This document shows, in pieces, positions 1-8,574 of a stretch of 64,000 bases of DNA (its first letter is position 1; every line of letters starts with the position of its first letter). The DNA lies in NCBI GenBank assembly GCA_965199665.1, contig CBDASO010000001.1, positions 310,001-374,000 on the forward strand. The letters are read 5' to 3'. A program made the translations under genes and the position numbers. Source of the stretch: JAVVHH01 sp965199665 (lineage in GTDB: Bacteria > Pseudomonadota > Alphaproteobacteria > Acetobacterales > Acetobacteraceae). The notes under the pieces are model-generated. The model saw nothing but the letters and a program-made list of their open reading frames with translations, did no database searches and had not been told where the DNA came from.

Positions 1-1
1 C

Positions 2-1357
2 GGGGAGGAGGGCGCCCGGGCGGCGATGTCGCACACCGGGTCCCTGGCCGGGTCGGAGGCGGCCTACCGGGCGGCGTTCGCGCGGGCCGGGGTGATCCAA
101 GTGGGCGAGCTCGAGGCGCTGGTCGAGACGGCAGCCTTCTTCGCCAAGGCGCCCCCGCCCAAGGCACCGGGCGTGGCGGTGATCGCGACCTCGGGCGGCG
201 CGGTCATCATGGCGGCCGACAAGGCGGAGCGGCACGGCGTGGCGCTGCCGCAGCCCGGCCCCGAGGGCGCCGCGATCCTGGCGGCGCACGTCCCGGAATA
301 CGGCTCGACGCGCAACCCGTGCGACGTGACGGCGCAGGCGATCAGCGACGCGGCCGGGCTGGCCGCCTGCACGCGGGCGCTGCTCGACGATCCCGGCTAC
401 GGCGCCTTGGTCACCACCCAGGGCTACGCCTACGAGTCCGCGACCCGGCGGCTGCCGACCTTCGCCGCGGCGGCGCGGGACTTCGGCAAGATCGTCTGCA
501 GCGTCTGGGTCCCGGAATGGCTGGGCGGTCCGGGCGCGCGGGAGATCGAGAGCGACCCCTACCTCTGCCTGTTCCACTCCATGGACCGTTGCTTCGCCAC
601 CCTCGCGGCTTGGCATCGCTGGCATCGGCACCGCGACGCGCCGGCCGGGCTCGGCGCCCGTATCGCGCCGCCCGAGGGGGCGCGGGCCCGGGCGCTGCTG
701 GCCGAGGCCGGGCCGACGCTGACGGAGCGGCAGGCCAAGCAGGTGGTCGGTCTTTACGGCATCCCGGTGGTGCCGGACCGCCCGGCCAGCACGGCGGAGG
801 CTGCGGCGGAGGCCGCGACGGCACTGGGCTATCCGGTGGTGCTGAAGGGCGAGCACCCCGACATTCCGCACAAGACGGAGGCCGGGCTGGTCGCGCTCGG
901 GCTCGGCGACGCGGCGGCGGTTCGGGCGGCGGCGACCGCGATGCTGGCGACGCCGGCGGCGCGGCGGCCGGGATTCGCCGGTCTGGTGGTGCAGCCCATG
1001 GTCGGGCGCGGGGTCGAGATGGTGGTGGGCGCGCGGGTCGATCCGCAATGGGGTCCGCTGGTCGTGGTCGGGCTCGGCGGCGTGTTCGTGGAGCTGTTGC
1101 GCGACACGGCCCTGGCGCTGGCGCCGGTGAGCCCGGCGGAGGCAATGGACATGCTGGGCTCCCTCAAGGCAACCGCCGTGCTGGACGGTTTCCGCGGCAG
1201 CGCGCCGGTGGACCGGGCCCGGCTGGCCGACATCGTGGCGCGGTTCTCCGAATTGGCCGCCGATCTCGGCGACGCCGTCGCCGAACTGGAGATCAACCCG
1301 CTGATCGCGAACGGGGCGGAGATGGTGGCGGTGGATGCACTCGTGGTGAAGGCGTGA
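2..1357 (+). CDS. NDP-forming acyl-CoA synthetase (acetate-CoA ligase family), 5' end outside window
   Basis: C-terminal 451 residues of an ADP/GDP-forming acyl-CoA synthetase, which interconverts an acyl-CoA plus NDP and phosphate with a free acid plus NTP. The reading frame is open to the window edge. The residues before the first ATG at 26 (GEEGARAA, then SHTGSLAGS) continue the typical conserved stretch, so that ATG is internal and the CoA-binding N-terminal domain lies upstream. Seen here are the succinyl-CoA-synthetase-like flavodoxin domain (about residues 40-190) and the C-terminal ATP-grasp domain (about 220-450), with the lysine-bearing GYPVVLKGEHPDIPHKTEAG segment and the terminal ELEINPL motif. 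The stop overlaps the ATG of the next gene (TGATG), indicating translational coupling. The operon with an acyl-CoA dehydrogenase points to carboxylic-acid or fatty-acid breakdown; the substrate cannot be told. Confidence 0.88.
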   Translation, partial: GEEGARAAMSHTGSLAGSEAAYRAAFARAGVIQVGELEALVETAAFFAKAPPPKAPGVAVIATSGGAVIMAADKAERHGVALPQPGPEGAAILAAHVPEYGSTRNPCDVTAQAISDAAGLAACTRALLDDPGYGALVTTQGYAYESATRRLPTFAAAARDFGKIVCSVWVPEWLGGPGAREIESDPYLCLFHSMDRCFATLAAWHRWHRHRDAPAGLGARIAPPEGARARALLAEAGPTLTERQAKQVVGLYGIPVVPDRPASTAEAAAEAATALGYPVVLKGEHPDIPHKTEAGLVALGLGDAAAVRAAATAMLATPAARRPGFAGLVVQPMVGRGVEMVVGARVDPQWGPLVVVGLGGVFVELLRDTALALAPVSPAEAMDMLGSLKATAVLDGFRGSAPVDRARLADIVARFSELAADLGDAVAELEINPLIANGAEMVAVDALVVKA

Positions 1358-2334
1358 TGCGGGCCTGGCAGGTCGAGCAGCTCGGCGCGATGCAGCTCGT
1401 CGAGTTGGCGGACCCCACGGCCGGATCGGGGGCCTACGTCGTCCAGGTCGACGCGGCCGGGGTCAATTTCTCCGACATCCTGATGATCGGGGGCCGCTAC
1501 CAGCGCAAGCCGCCGCTGCCGTTCACCCCGGGGGTGGAGATCGCGGGCACGATCCTGACCGCGGGCGAGGGGGCGCCGCTCCCGGCGGGCCAACGCATCA
1601 TCGCGAGCCTGCCGAGCGGCGGCTTTGCCGAGCGGGCGCTGGTCCCGGCCGATGCGGCGCGGCCGATCGCCGACGACGTGCCGTCCGCCGCGGCGCTGGT
1701 GCTGCTTGGGATCAACTACCCGACCTCCTACCACGCGTTGCACGGCCGGGCCGCCATCCAGCGCGGCGAGAGCGTGCTGATCCACGCCGCGGCTGGCGGC
1801 GTCGGCAGCGCGGCGGTGCAGATCGCGGTGGCGGCCGGGTGCCGGGTGATTGCAACCGCCGGGTCGGACGAGAAGCGCGAGACGTGCCGCGTCCTCGGGG
1901 CCGAGCTGGTGATCGACTACGCCGAGGCGAACTGGGTGGACAGGCTGCGGGCCAGCTTTCCGAACGGGGTGGACGTCATCTACGACCCGGTCGGGGGTGT
2001 CGTCGGCGAGCAGAGCCTGCGGGCCCTGGCCTGGCGCGGGCGCTACCTGGTGATCGGCTTCGCCGGCGGTCCGATCACGGCATTGGCCGCCAACCGGCTG
2101 TTGTTGAAGGAGAGTTCCGCGCTCGGCGTGTTCTGGGGCGAGACCAAGACGCGCGAGCCGGAGGTCGCTGAGCGGATCGGCCGCGAGATCGTCGCGCTGT
2201 TCCGCGCCGGAAGATTGGACCCGCTGATCGGCGGGCGCTTCCCGCTCGACGGGGCGCAGGCAGCGTTGGATGAACTCGGCGCGCGGCGGACGGTCGGCAA
2301 GATCCTCATCACGCCCACATCTCAGCCCAGCTGA
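1357..2334 (+). CDS. Zinc-independent NADPH:quinone oxidoreductase (MDR superfamily)
   Basis: 325-residue medium-chain dehydrogenase/reductase of the quinone-oxidoreductase type. It has the N-terminal GroES-like fold with the GVNFSDILMIGGRYQ and PFTPGVEIAGTI stretches, then a Rossmann domain with HAAAGGVGSAAVQIA as the NADPH-binding loop. The structural zinc cysteines of alcohol dehydrogenases are absent, as expected for QOR enzymes. The ATG overlaps the stop of the acyl-CoA synthetase by one base, and an acyl-CoA dehydrogenase follows 17 bases downstream, so it probably serves the same acyl-CoA pathway, perhaps as an enoyl or quinone reductase. The exact electron acceptor and substrate are not determinable from sequence. 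Confidence 0.88.
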   Translation: MRAWQVEQLGAMQLVELADPTAGSGAYVVQVDAAGVNFSDILMIGGRYQRKPPLPFTPGVEIAGTILTAGEGAPLPAGQRIIASLPSGGFAERALVPADAARPIADDVPSAAALVLLGINYPTSYHALHGRAAIQRGESVLIHAAAGGVGSAAVQIAVAAGCRVIATAGSDEKRETCRVLGAELVIDYAEANWVDRLRASFPNGVDVIYDPVGGVVGEQSLRALAWRGRYLVIGFAGGPITALAANRLLLKESSALGVFWGETKTREPEVAERIGREIVALFRAGRLDPLIGGRFPLDGAQAALDELGARRTVGKILITPTSQPS

Positions 2335-2351
2335 TCAAGAAGGACCGTCCG

Positions 2352-3578
2352 ATGGATTTCAGTCACAGCCCCAAGGCCGAGGCACAGCTCGAACGGCTGA
2401 CCGCGTTCATGGAAGAGCACGTCTATCCCAACGAGAAGACCTACAAGGAGCAGCAGGCGGCGATGACGGACCGGTGGCAGCCGGTGCCGATCGTGGAGGA
2501 GCTGAAGCCCGTGGCCAAGGCGGCCGGGCTGTGGAACCTGTTCCTGCCGCATAGCGACCACGGCGCCGGGCTGTCGAACGTGGAGTATGCGCCGCTGGCC
2601 GAGGTGATGGGCCGGGTCATGTGGTCGTCGGAAGTGTTCAACTGCTCCGCGCCCGACACCGGCAACATGGAAACGCTGCACCGCTACGGCACGCCGGCGC
2701 AGAAGGCGGAATGGCTGGAGCCGCTGCTGCAGGGCGAGATCCGCTCCTGCTTCTGCATGACGGAGCCCGACGTCGCGTCCTCCGACGCGACCAACATCCA
2801 GTGCACGATCACCCGCGACGGCGACGACTACATCATCAACGGACGGAAGTGGTGGTCGTCGGGATCGGGAGATCCGCGGTGCAAGCTCCTGATCGTGATG
2901 GGAAAGACCGATCCGGACGGGCCGGACAAGCATCGCCAGCAATCCATGATCCTGGTGCCGGTGAACACGCCCGGCGTGCGGATCGAGCGCATGCTGCCGG
3001 TGTTCGGGTTCGACGACGCCCCGCACGGACATGGCGAGATCAGCTTCACCGACGTGCGCGTGCCGGCGGAGAACATCCTGCTCGGCGAGGGCCGCGGCTT
3101 CGAGATCGCGCAGGGGCGCCTGGGGCCGGGACGGATCCATCACTGCATGCGCTCGGTGGGGCTCGCGGAGCGGGCGCTGGAGATGATGTGCAAGCGGCTG
3201 GTCGGGCGCAGCACGTTCGGCAAGGCGCTGGCCGACCAAGGCGTGATGATCGAGCGGATCGCCAATAGCCGTATCCAGATCGACCAGACCCGGCTGCTGG
3301 TGCTGCACGCGGCCTGGAAGATGGACCAGGTCGGCAACAAGGAAAGCCGGCGCGAGATCGCCGAGATCAAGGTTGCGGCGGCGACCATGGCGGGCGAGGT
3401 GGTCGACCGCGCAATCCAGGCGTTCGGCGGCGCCGGCGTCTCCAACGATTTCGGGCTCGGCTACATGTATAAGTATGCCCGCACGCTGCGGATCGTCGAC
3501 GGGCCCGACGAGGTGCACCGGCACCAGCTCGGGCGGCAGGAGCTCGCCAAGTATCGGCCCCCCCGCAACCATGCCTGA
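2352..3578 (+). CDS. Acyl-CoA dehydrogenase (ACAD10/11-like)
   Basis: 408-residue flavoprotein dehydrogenase catalysing alpha,beta-desaturation of an acyl-CoA. Visible landmarks are the FAD/substrate region CFCMTEPDVASSDATN, the beta-domain motif NGRKWWSSGSGDPRCK, and the C-terminal helical domain with QAFGGAGVSNDFGLGYMY followed by RIVDGPDEVHR. The length is right for the family. An AGAAGGA-like ribosome-binding site lies 8-12 bases before the ATG. The 3' end overlaps the next gene (a kinase-fold protein) by 8 bases. In eukaryotic ACAD10/11 these two domains occur in one polypeptide, so the gene pair probably acts jointly, for example on 4-hydroxy or branched acyl-CoAs. That last role is inference from the family, not seen here. 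Confidence 0.92.
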   Translation: MDFSHSPKAEAQLERLTAFMEEHVYPNEKTYKEQQAAMTDRWQPVPIVEELKPVAKAAGLWNLFLPHSDHGAGLSNVEYAPLAEVMGRVMWSSEVFNCSAPDTGNMETLHRYGTPAQKAEWLEPLLQGEIRSCFCMTEPDVASSDATNIQCTITRDGDDYIINGRKWWSSGSGDPRCKLLIVMGKTDPDGPDKHRQQSMILVPVNTPGVRIERMLPVFGFDDAPHGHGEISFTDVRVPAENILLGEGRGFEIAQGRLGPGRIHHCMRSVGLAERALEMMCKRLVGRSTFGKALADQGVMIERIANSRIQIDQTRLLVLHAAWKMDQVGNKESRREIAEIKVAAATMAGEVVDRAIQAFGGAGVSNDFGLGYMYKYARTLRIVDGPDEVHRHQLGRQELAKYRPPRNHA

Positions 3579-4614
3579 GCTGGGCGGCCCGGAGCTCGTT
3601 CCGGTCCTGCCGAACCATCGCTTCGACGAGGCGGCGCTGCAGCGCTTCCTCGCCGGGCAACTGCCGGGCATCGAGGGCGGCTGCGTCATCCGGCAGTTCC
3701 AGGGCGGGCAGTCCAACCCGACCTTCCATCTGCAGACGCCGGACGGCGCCTTTGTGCTGCGCAAGAAGCCCGGCGGCACGTTGCTGGCTTCCGCGCACGC
3801 GATCGAGCGGGAATACCGGGTCATGGACGCGCTCGGGCCGACCGACGTGCCGGTGCCCCGCATGCGCCTGCTGTGCGAGGACGCGGCCGTGATCGGCACC
3901 GCCTTCTTCGTGATGGATTACCAGCCGGGCCGCATCTACACGGATCGTTCGATGCCCGGCGTCGCGCCGGCGCATCGGCGCGCGGCGTTCGACGACATGG
4001 CCGACGTCCTGGCCCGGCTGCACGCGGTCGACCCGGCAGCGGTCGGGCTCGGCGATTACGGACGGCCGACTGCCTACGTGGCGCGCCAGATCGACCGCTG
4101 GACGCGACAATACCGCGCCTGCAATCTCGAGCCGGAACCGGCGATGGACCGGCTGATCGACTGGCTCGAGCGGCACGCGGCAGTGCCGGACGAAACCGCG
4201 ATCGCGCATGGCGACTACCGGCTCGGCAACCTGATCATCGACCCGGCCGAGCCGCGCGTGGCCGCGGTGCTGGACTGGGAGTTGTCCACGCTCGGGCACC
4301 CGCTGGCCGACCTGGCCTATTGCTGCATCCCGTGGCGGCTACCGCCGGCGCAGATGGGCGTGCTCGGGCTCGATGTGCCGGGGCTGCCGACGGAGGCGGA
4401 GTTCGTCGCCGCCTACTGCGCGCGCGCCGGGCGGCCGGTGCCGGACGACCTGGATTACTTCGTGGTGTTCTCCTTGTTCCGCTGGGCGGCCATCGTGGCC
4501 GGCGTGTATCGCCGGGCGCTGGACGGCAATGCCGCCGACGCCCGCGCCGCCTCCTCGGGCGAGCGGTTCCGCGCGCTGGCGCGGCAGGCCTGGGCAATCG
4601 CGGAATCGGCGTAA
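3571..4614 (+). CDS. Phosphotransferase family protein (APH/choline-kinase fold, ACAD10-associated type)
   Basis: 347-residue kinase-fold protein. The ATP-binding lysine is in FVLRKKPGG near residue 65, the catalytic loop reads HGDYRLGNL (Brenner motif HGDxxxxN), and the metal-binding DWE follows in AVLDWELSTLGHPLADLAY. Homologues adjoining acyl-CoA dehydrogenases resemble the N-terminal kinase domain of ACAD10 and are thought to phosphorylate hydroxyacyl-CoAs; older annotations often call them aminoglycoside phosphotransferases. The ATG lies inside the end of the dehydrogenase gene (8-base overlap), so the two are coupled. A drug-resistance role is unlikely in this context. Confidence 0.88.
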   Translation: MPELGGPELVPVLPNHRFDEAALQRFLAGQLPGIEGGCVIRQFQGGQSNPTFHLQTPDGAFVLRKKPGGTLLASAHAIEREYRVMDALGPTDVPVPRMRLLCEDAAVIGTAFFVMDYQPGRIYTDRSMPGVAPAHRRAAFDDMADVLARLHAVDPAAVGLGDYGRPTAYVARQIDRWTRQYRACNLEPEPAMDRLIDWLERHAAVPDETAIAHGDYRLGNLIIDPAEPRVAAVLDWELSTLGHPLADLAYCCIPWRLPPAQMGVLGLDVPGLPTEAEFVAAYCARAGRPVPDDLDYFVVFSLFRWAAIVAGVYRRALDGNAADARAASSGERFRALARQAWAIAESA

Positions 4615-4704
4615 GGCCTATGTCGATCGTGAGCGGCGTGGCAATAGGACGTCCTGAAACGGGGACGCGTGGGAGCGGCCCGAAGCAAGACAAGGATCGC
4701 GATC

Positions 4705-5619
4705 GTGAGCAACGAGAAGATGTCGGCGCAGATGAAGGAGGCGGACGGCTTCATCGCCGCCCTCGACCAGAGCGGCGGCTCCACGCCGGGCGCACTGCGT
4801 CAGTACGGCATCGAGCCCTCCAGCTACAGCGGCGACGACGAAATGTTCCGCCTGATGCACGAGATGCGCGTGCGCATCATCAAGGCCCCGGCGTTCCAGG
4901 GCGACAAGGTGATCGGCGCCATCCTGTTCGAGCGCACCATGGACGGCGACGTCGACGGCAAGCCCGTGCCCAGCTACCTGTGGGAGGATCGCGGCATCGT
5001 ACCGTTCCTCAAGACGGATAAGGGGCTCGGGGCCGAGAGCGACGGCGTGCAACGGATGAAGCCGAACCCGGAGCTGGACAAGCTGCTCGAGCGCGCGGTC
5101 AAGCTCGGCATCTACGGCACCAAGATGCGCTCGGTGATCGCCAACGCCGACAAGCGCGGCGTGCGCGAGATCGTGGCCCAGCAATTCGAGGTCGCCCAGC
5201 AGATCATGAAGCACGGCCTGGTGCCGATCATCGAGCCGGAAGTCTCCATCAAGAGCGAGACCAAGGCCGAGGCGGAGACCATGCTGAAGGAGCAGTTGCT
5301 CAAGCACCTCGACGGGCTCGGCGGCGAGGGCCGGGTCATGCTCAAGCTGACTCTGCCGGACCAGGCCGACCTCTACGAGGAACTGACCAAGCACGAGCGG
5401 GTCGAGCGCGTGGTGGCCCTGTCGGGCGGCTACAAGCTGGACGTCGCCTGCGACAAGCTGGCCGAAAACCACGGCGTCATCGCCAGCTTCTCGCGCGCGC
5501 TGATCGACGGACTGCGTCACGACATGAGCGAGGAAGAGTTCGACGCGACGCTGTCGACCGCGATCGGCCGGATCTACCGCGCCTCGGCCGAGAAGGACTC
5601 CGTCACGCCGAGCCTGTAA
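4705..5619 (+). CDS. Fructose-bisphosphate aldolase, class I
   Basis: 304-residue Schiff-base aldolase that cleaves fructose 1,6-bisphosphate to dihydroxyacetone phosphate and glyceraldehyde 3-phosphate. Class I signatures are GFIAALDQSGGSTPGAL near the N-terminus, VPIIEPEV, the putative Schiff-base lysine in RVMLKLTLP, ALSGG, and FSRAL near the C-terminus. The GTG at 4705 was chosen because AAGGA lies 8 bases before it; an ATG at 4720 would give 299 residues and is an alternative. The gene is followed after 5 bases by a YeiH-type transporter. Frame and codon use match the surroundings. Confidence 0.92.
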   Translation: MSNEKMSAQMKEADGFIAALDQSGGSTPGALRQYGIEPSSYSGDDEMFRLMHEMRVRIIKAPAFQGDKVIGAILFERTMDGDVDGKPVPSYLWEDRGIVPFLKTDKGLGAESDGVQRMKPNPELDKLLERAVKLGIYGTKMRSVIANADKRGVREIVAQQFEVAQQIMKHGLVPIIEPEVSIKSETKAEAETMLKEQLLKHLDGLGGEGRVMLKLTLPDQADLYEELTKHERVERVVALSGGYKLDVACDKLAENHGVIASFSRALIDGLRHDMSEEEFDATLSTAIGRIYRASAEKDSVTPSL

Positions 5620-5624
5620 CGCCC

Positions 5625-6644
5625 GTGCTCGACCGCTTCCCGCGTTTCGTCGCCTCCGTCCTGCCGGGCGTGCTGCTCTGCGGGGCGGTCGCGGCGGCGG
5701 CGGTGGCGCTGGAACGGCTCGAGGCCGCCTCGTTCGGCCGCGTCTGGCTGGAGGCACTGGTGCTGGCCATCCTGGTCGGCACCGCGGTGCGCACCGTCTG
5801 GACGCCGAGCAAGCGCTGGTTCGCCGGCATCGGGTTCAGCGCCAAGATGCTGCTCGAGATCGCCGTGCTGCTGCTGGGCGCTTCCATCAGCGCGCACATG
5901 GTGGCCGAGGCCGGGCCCTACCTGGTGGTGGGCATCGCGGGCATCGTCATCGTCTCGATCGGGTGCAGCTACAGCCTCGGCCGCGCGCTCGGCCTGCCGC
6001 ACCGGATGGCGACGCTGGTCGCGTGCGGCAACTCGATCTGCGGCAACTCGGCCATTGCCGCCGTCGCGCCCATCATCGGGGCGGATGGCGAGGACGTCGC
6101 GGCGTCGATCGCCTTCACCGCCGTGCTCGGCGTGCTGGTGGTGCTGGGCCTGCCGTTGTTGCCGGCGGTGCTGCACATGAGCGGGCTGCAATACGGCGTG
6201 CTGGCCGGGCTGACGGTCTACGCGGTGCCGCAGGTGCTGGCCGCCACCGCCCCGCTCGGCGCGGTGGCGGTGCAGATGGGCACGTTGGTCAAGCTGGTCC
6301 GCGTGCTGATGCTGGGGCCGGTGGTGCTCGCACTGTCGGTGCTGACGACCGGGCAAGGCGGCAAGGCGCGTCGGCCGAAGCTGCACAAGCTGGTGCCGTG
6401 GTTCATCATCGGCTTCCTGGCTCTGGCGGCCTTGCGCTCGGTGGGCGCGCTGCCGCCGGCTTTCCTCGGCCCGGCCGCGGCGACGGCCAACGTGCTGACC
6501 ATCGTGGCGATGGCCGCGCTGGGCCTCGGCACCGATCTCCGCGTCGTGGTTCGCGCCGGTGGCCCGGTGATCGCCGCGGTGACGCTGAGCCTCATCGTGC
6601 TCGGCGCGATCAGCCTCCTGCTGATCTGGACGCTGGGGATCTAG
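5625..6644 (+). CDS. YeiH/YadS-type putative sulfate exporter family membrane protein
   Basis: 339-residue integral membrane protein with about ten hydrophobic segments. The family hallmark is the repeated CGNSICGNSAIAAVAPII region (about residues 128-145), followed by AFTAVLG. Members are annotated as putative sulfate or sulfonate exporters of the inner membrane, but the substrate of most is unproven. The GTG start lies only 5 bases after the aldolase stop, so it is likely co-transcribed. Its 3' end overlaps the convergent patatin gene by 35 bases, an unusually long antisense overlap. No regulator is adjacent. Confidence 0.85.
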   Translation: MLDRFPRFVASVLPGVLLCGAVAAAAVALERLEAASFGRVWLEALVLAILVGTAVRTVWTPSKRWFAGIGFSAKMLLEIAVLLLGASISAHMVAEAGPYLVVGIAGIVIVSIGCSYSLGRALGLPHRMATLVACGNSICGNSAIAAVAPIIGADGEDVAASIAFTAVLGVLVVLGLPLLPAVLHMSGLQYGVLAGLTVYAVPQVLAATAPLGAVAVQMGTLVKLVRVLMLGPVVLALSVLTTGQGGKARRPKLHKLVPWFIIGFLALAALRSVGALPPAFLGPAAATANVLTIVAMAALGLGTDLRVVVRAGGPVIAAVTLSLIVLGAISLLLIWTLGI

Positions 6645-7740
6645 AACCGGTTGATTGCTCGGCGGCCGGAGCGGCCAGCGCCTCCGTTGCCGCGGCGACA
6701 CCGGCCTGCCACCGGTCGTCCAGGGTGGCCCTGGAGAAATCAAAGCTCTTGAACAGCCCGGCTTCGTCGAGCCCGCCGCGATAGGCGATCATGCGCAGTT
6801 CCGTCCGGGCCGGACGCCCGTGCGCGACGATCTCGGCAACAGCGGGATCGTTGCGCACGGCCTCGGGCAGGTGGGCGGCCAACTTGCCGATGGTGGCGCG
6901 CAACCGCTCGCGGCGGTGCCAGTCCTCGAGGGTTCGCTTGGTCTGGTTGCCGAACACGAGTTCGGTCGCGCGATTGGCGGCCGCGGCCAAGGTGTGCGGA
7001 CGCTGGCCGGGCGCGGCGAACAGCTCCATCACGAAGCACAGCCGGTCCATATCGGAGTCGTCCTCGTACAACACCTCGTCGACCGGCGTGTTGGCGGAGA
7101 GCGCACCGTCGGCCAGCAAGCGCCCATCGATCTCGACCGGCGCGAAAAGCGGCAGCAGGGCCGAGGATGCCACCACGTGCCCCATCCCGATCCGGTCGCC
7201 GCGCGCAGTGTCGAACACGACGCGATCGCCGCCGATCACGTCCGTGCTGCACAGGGTGACACGGATGGGGCCCGCGTTGAGCCGGTCGAAGTCGATCAGC
7301 TTCGACAGCGTTTCTGTCAGGGGCGCCAGGTCGAACAACGCCGGGACGTCCGATACGCCGACCCGGCGCCCGAAGGAGAGACGCGGCCGGAACAGACCGG
7401 GTCGGCCGAGCAGCACCGTCATGAGGGCGCTGCGCTCGTTCAGCCATTGCCGCCACAACCCGGTGGAGGGGGCTGCGAACCACGGCGAGGCCGGGACCGC
7501 CAACTCGGCCACCGCGGCCCAGAAGGCATGCAAGCGGGCAGTCACCTGTTCGGGCGCGTTGCCGGCAACGATCGCGGCGGTCACGGCGCCGATGGAGGAA
7601 CCCGCCACCCAGTCGACCCGCAAGCCGGGCCGCGCCAGCAACGCGCTGCACGCGCCGGCCTCGAAGGCGCCCAGGCCGATGCCGCCTCCGAGCACGAGCG
7701 CGACGGAACGCGGCAGGTCACGAGTGTCGGCAGCATCCAT
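6610..7740 (-). CDS. Patatin-like phospholipase family protein
   Basis: 376-residue serine lipid acyl hydrolase of the patatin/RssA type. The oxyanion-hole glycine loop is LVLGGGIGLGAFEAG (about residues 16-30), the nucleophile elbow is AGSSIGAVTAA (GxSxG with Ser near 49), and the catalytic aspartate is in LLADGALSANTPV. No signal peptide is visible, so it probably acts in the cytoplasm or on the inner membrane face. The C-terminal serine/arginine-rich tail runs into the 3' end of the convergent YeiH gene. The crotonase lies 60 bases upstream on the same strand; a functional link is not evident. The lipid substrate is unknown. Confidence 0.88.
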   Translation of the reverse strand: MDAADTRDLPRSVALVLGGGIGLGAFEAGACSALLARPGLRVDWVAGSSIGAVTAAIVAGNAPEQVTARLHAFWAAVAELAVPASPWFAAPSTGLWRQWLNERSALMTVLLGRPGLFRPRLSFGRRVGVSDVPALFDLAPLTETLSKLIDFDRLNAGPIRVTLCSTDVIGGDRVVFDTARGDRIGMGHVVASSALLPLFAPVEIDGRLLADGALSANTPVDEVLYEDDSDMDRLCFVMELFAAPGQRPHTLAAAANRATELVFGNQTKRTLEDWHRRERLRATIGKLAAHLPEAVRNDPAVAEIVAHGRPARTELRMIAYRGGLDEAGLFKSFDFSRATLDDRWQAGVAAATEALAAPAAEQSTGSRSPASRSAGG

Positions 7741-7800
7741 CGGTCAGAAGACAGTTCGCAAATCGCATCGACCTAACGCGTCCGCGGCGACGTGGTTGGG

Positions 7801-8574
7801 CTATTTCGCCTTCCGCCCGGCGCGGGCGGACAGGAAGTCGCGCATGGCGGTGACGGGCTCGTCGGTTGCGTAGGCGGCGGCGAAGGCGTCGATGCCGGTG
7901 GCGATCGCGGCGCGGAGCGGGAGATCCTCCCAGGCGCGGATCAGTTGCTTCTGGGCCCGCACGGCGGCGGGCTGGGCGGCCAGGATGGAGCGGGTCCAGT
8001 CCCCGACCGCTTCGTCCAGCTCGGCGAGCGGCACGACGCGCTCGACCAGACCCCAGATGTCGGCATCGGCGGCGCCGAACGTCTCGCCCAGCAGCAGCAT
8101 CTCGCGCGTGCGGCCCCAGCCGACCAGCATGGGCAGCAGCGCGGCCTCCACCACCGACGGAATGCCGAGCTTGACCTCCGGCATGCCGAACACGGCGTGA
8201 TCGGCCGCCACCCGCAGGTCGCACGCCGCCGCCAGCTCGAGCCCGGCGCCGAGGCACAGCCCGTTGATCCGCGCGATCGTCGGCACCGGGATGGCGCGGA
8301 CCGCGTGGCAGCAGGCATGCACCTGGCCGATGAACGCGCGCGCCGCGTCGGGCCCGTCGATCGCGGCCATCTGCTTGATGTCGGCACCGCCTACGAACGC
8401 CTTCTCGCCGCGCCCGGTCAGCACCACGGCGCGCACAGCCTCGCCGGCCGCAAGCCCGGCCAGGGCAGCACACAGCTCGGTCATCAGCGCCGTGTTCAGC
8501 GTGTTCAACCGGGCAGGGTTGTCGATCGTGACGGTGACGACCGGGCCGGCGCTGACGGCGATTTGGGCGGTCAT
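7801..8574 (-). CDS. Enoyl-CoA hydratase/isomerase family protein
   Basis: 257-residue crotonase-fold enzyme. The acyl-CoA-binding and oxyanion segments are GEKAFVGGADIKQMAA and INGLCLGAGLELAAACDL, where the GLE glutamate corresponds to Glu144 of rat hydratase, and the second acid is in GMPEVKLGIPS. With both acids retained, a hydratase is likelier than an isomerase. The start was set at 8574 because its ATG overlaps the stop of the upstream lactonase gene (ATGA), which implies coupling; in-frame sequence further upstream does not look like crotonase. The substrate is unknown. Confidence 0.9.
   Translation of the reverse strand: MTAQIAVSAGPVVTVTIDNPARLNTLNTALMTELCAALAGLAAGEAVRAVVLTGRGEKAFVGGADIKQMAAIDGPDAARAFIGQVHACCHAVRAIPVPTIARINGLCLGAGLELAAACDLRVAADHAVFGMPEVKLGIPSVVEAALLPMLVGWGRTREMLLLGETFGAADADIWGLVERVVPLAELDEAVGDWTRSILAAQPAAVRAQKQLIRAWEDLPLRAAIATGIDAFAAAYATDEPVTAMRDFLSARAGRKAK

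Noticed and set aside
26..28. ATG as the start of the acyl-CoA synthetase
   Set aside because: The frame is open to base 2 and the preceding residues continue a conserved family stretch; the true start is outside the window.
3571..4614. Aminoglycoside-resistance kinase
   Set aside because: The fold is APH-like, but operon overlap with an acyl-CoA dehydrogenase fits the ACAD10-type kinase family.
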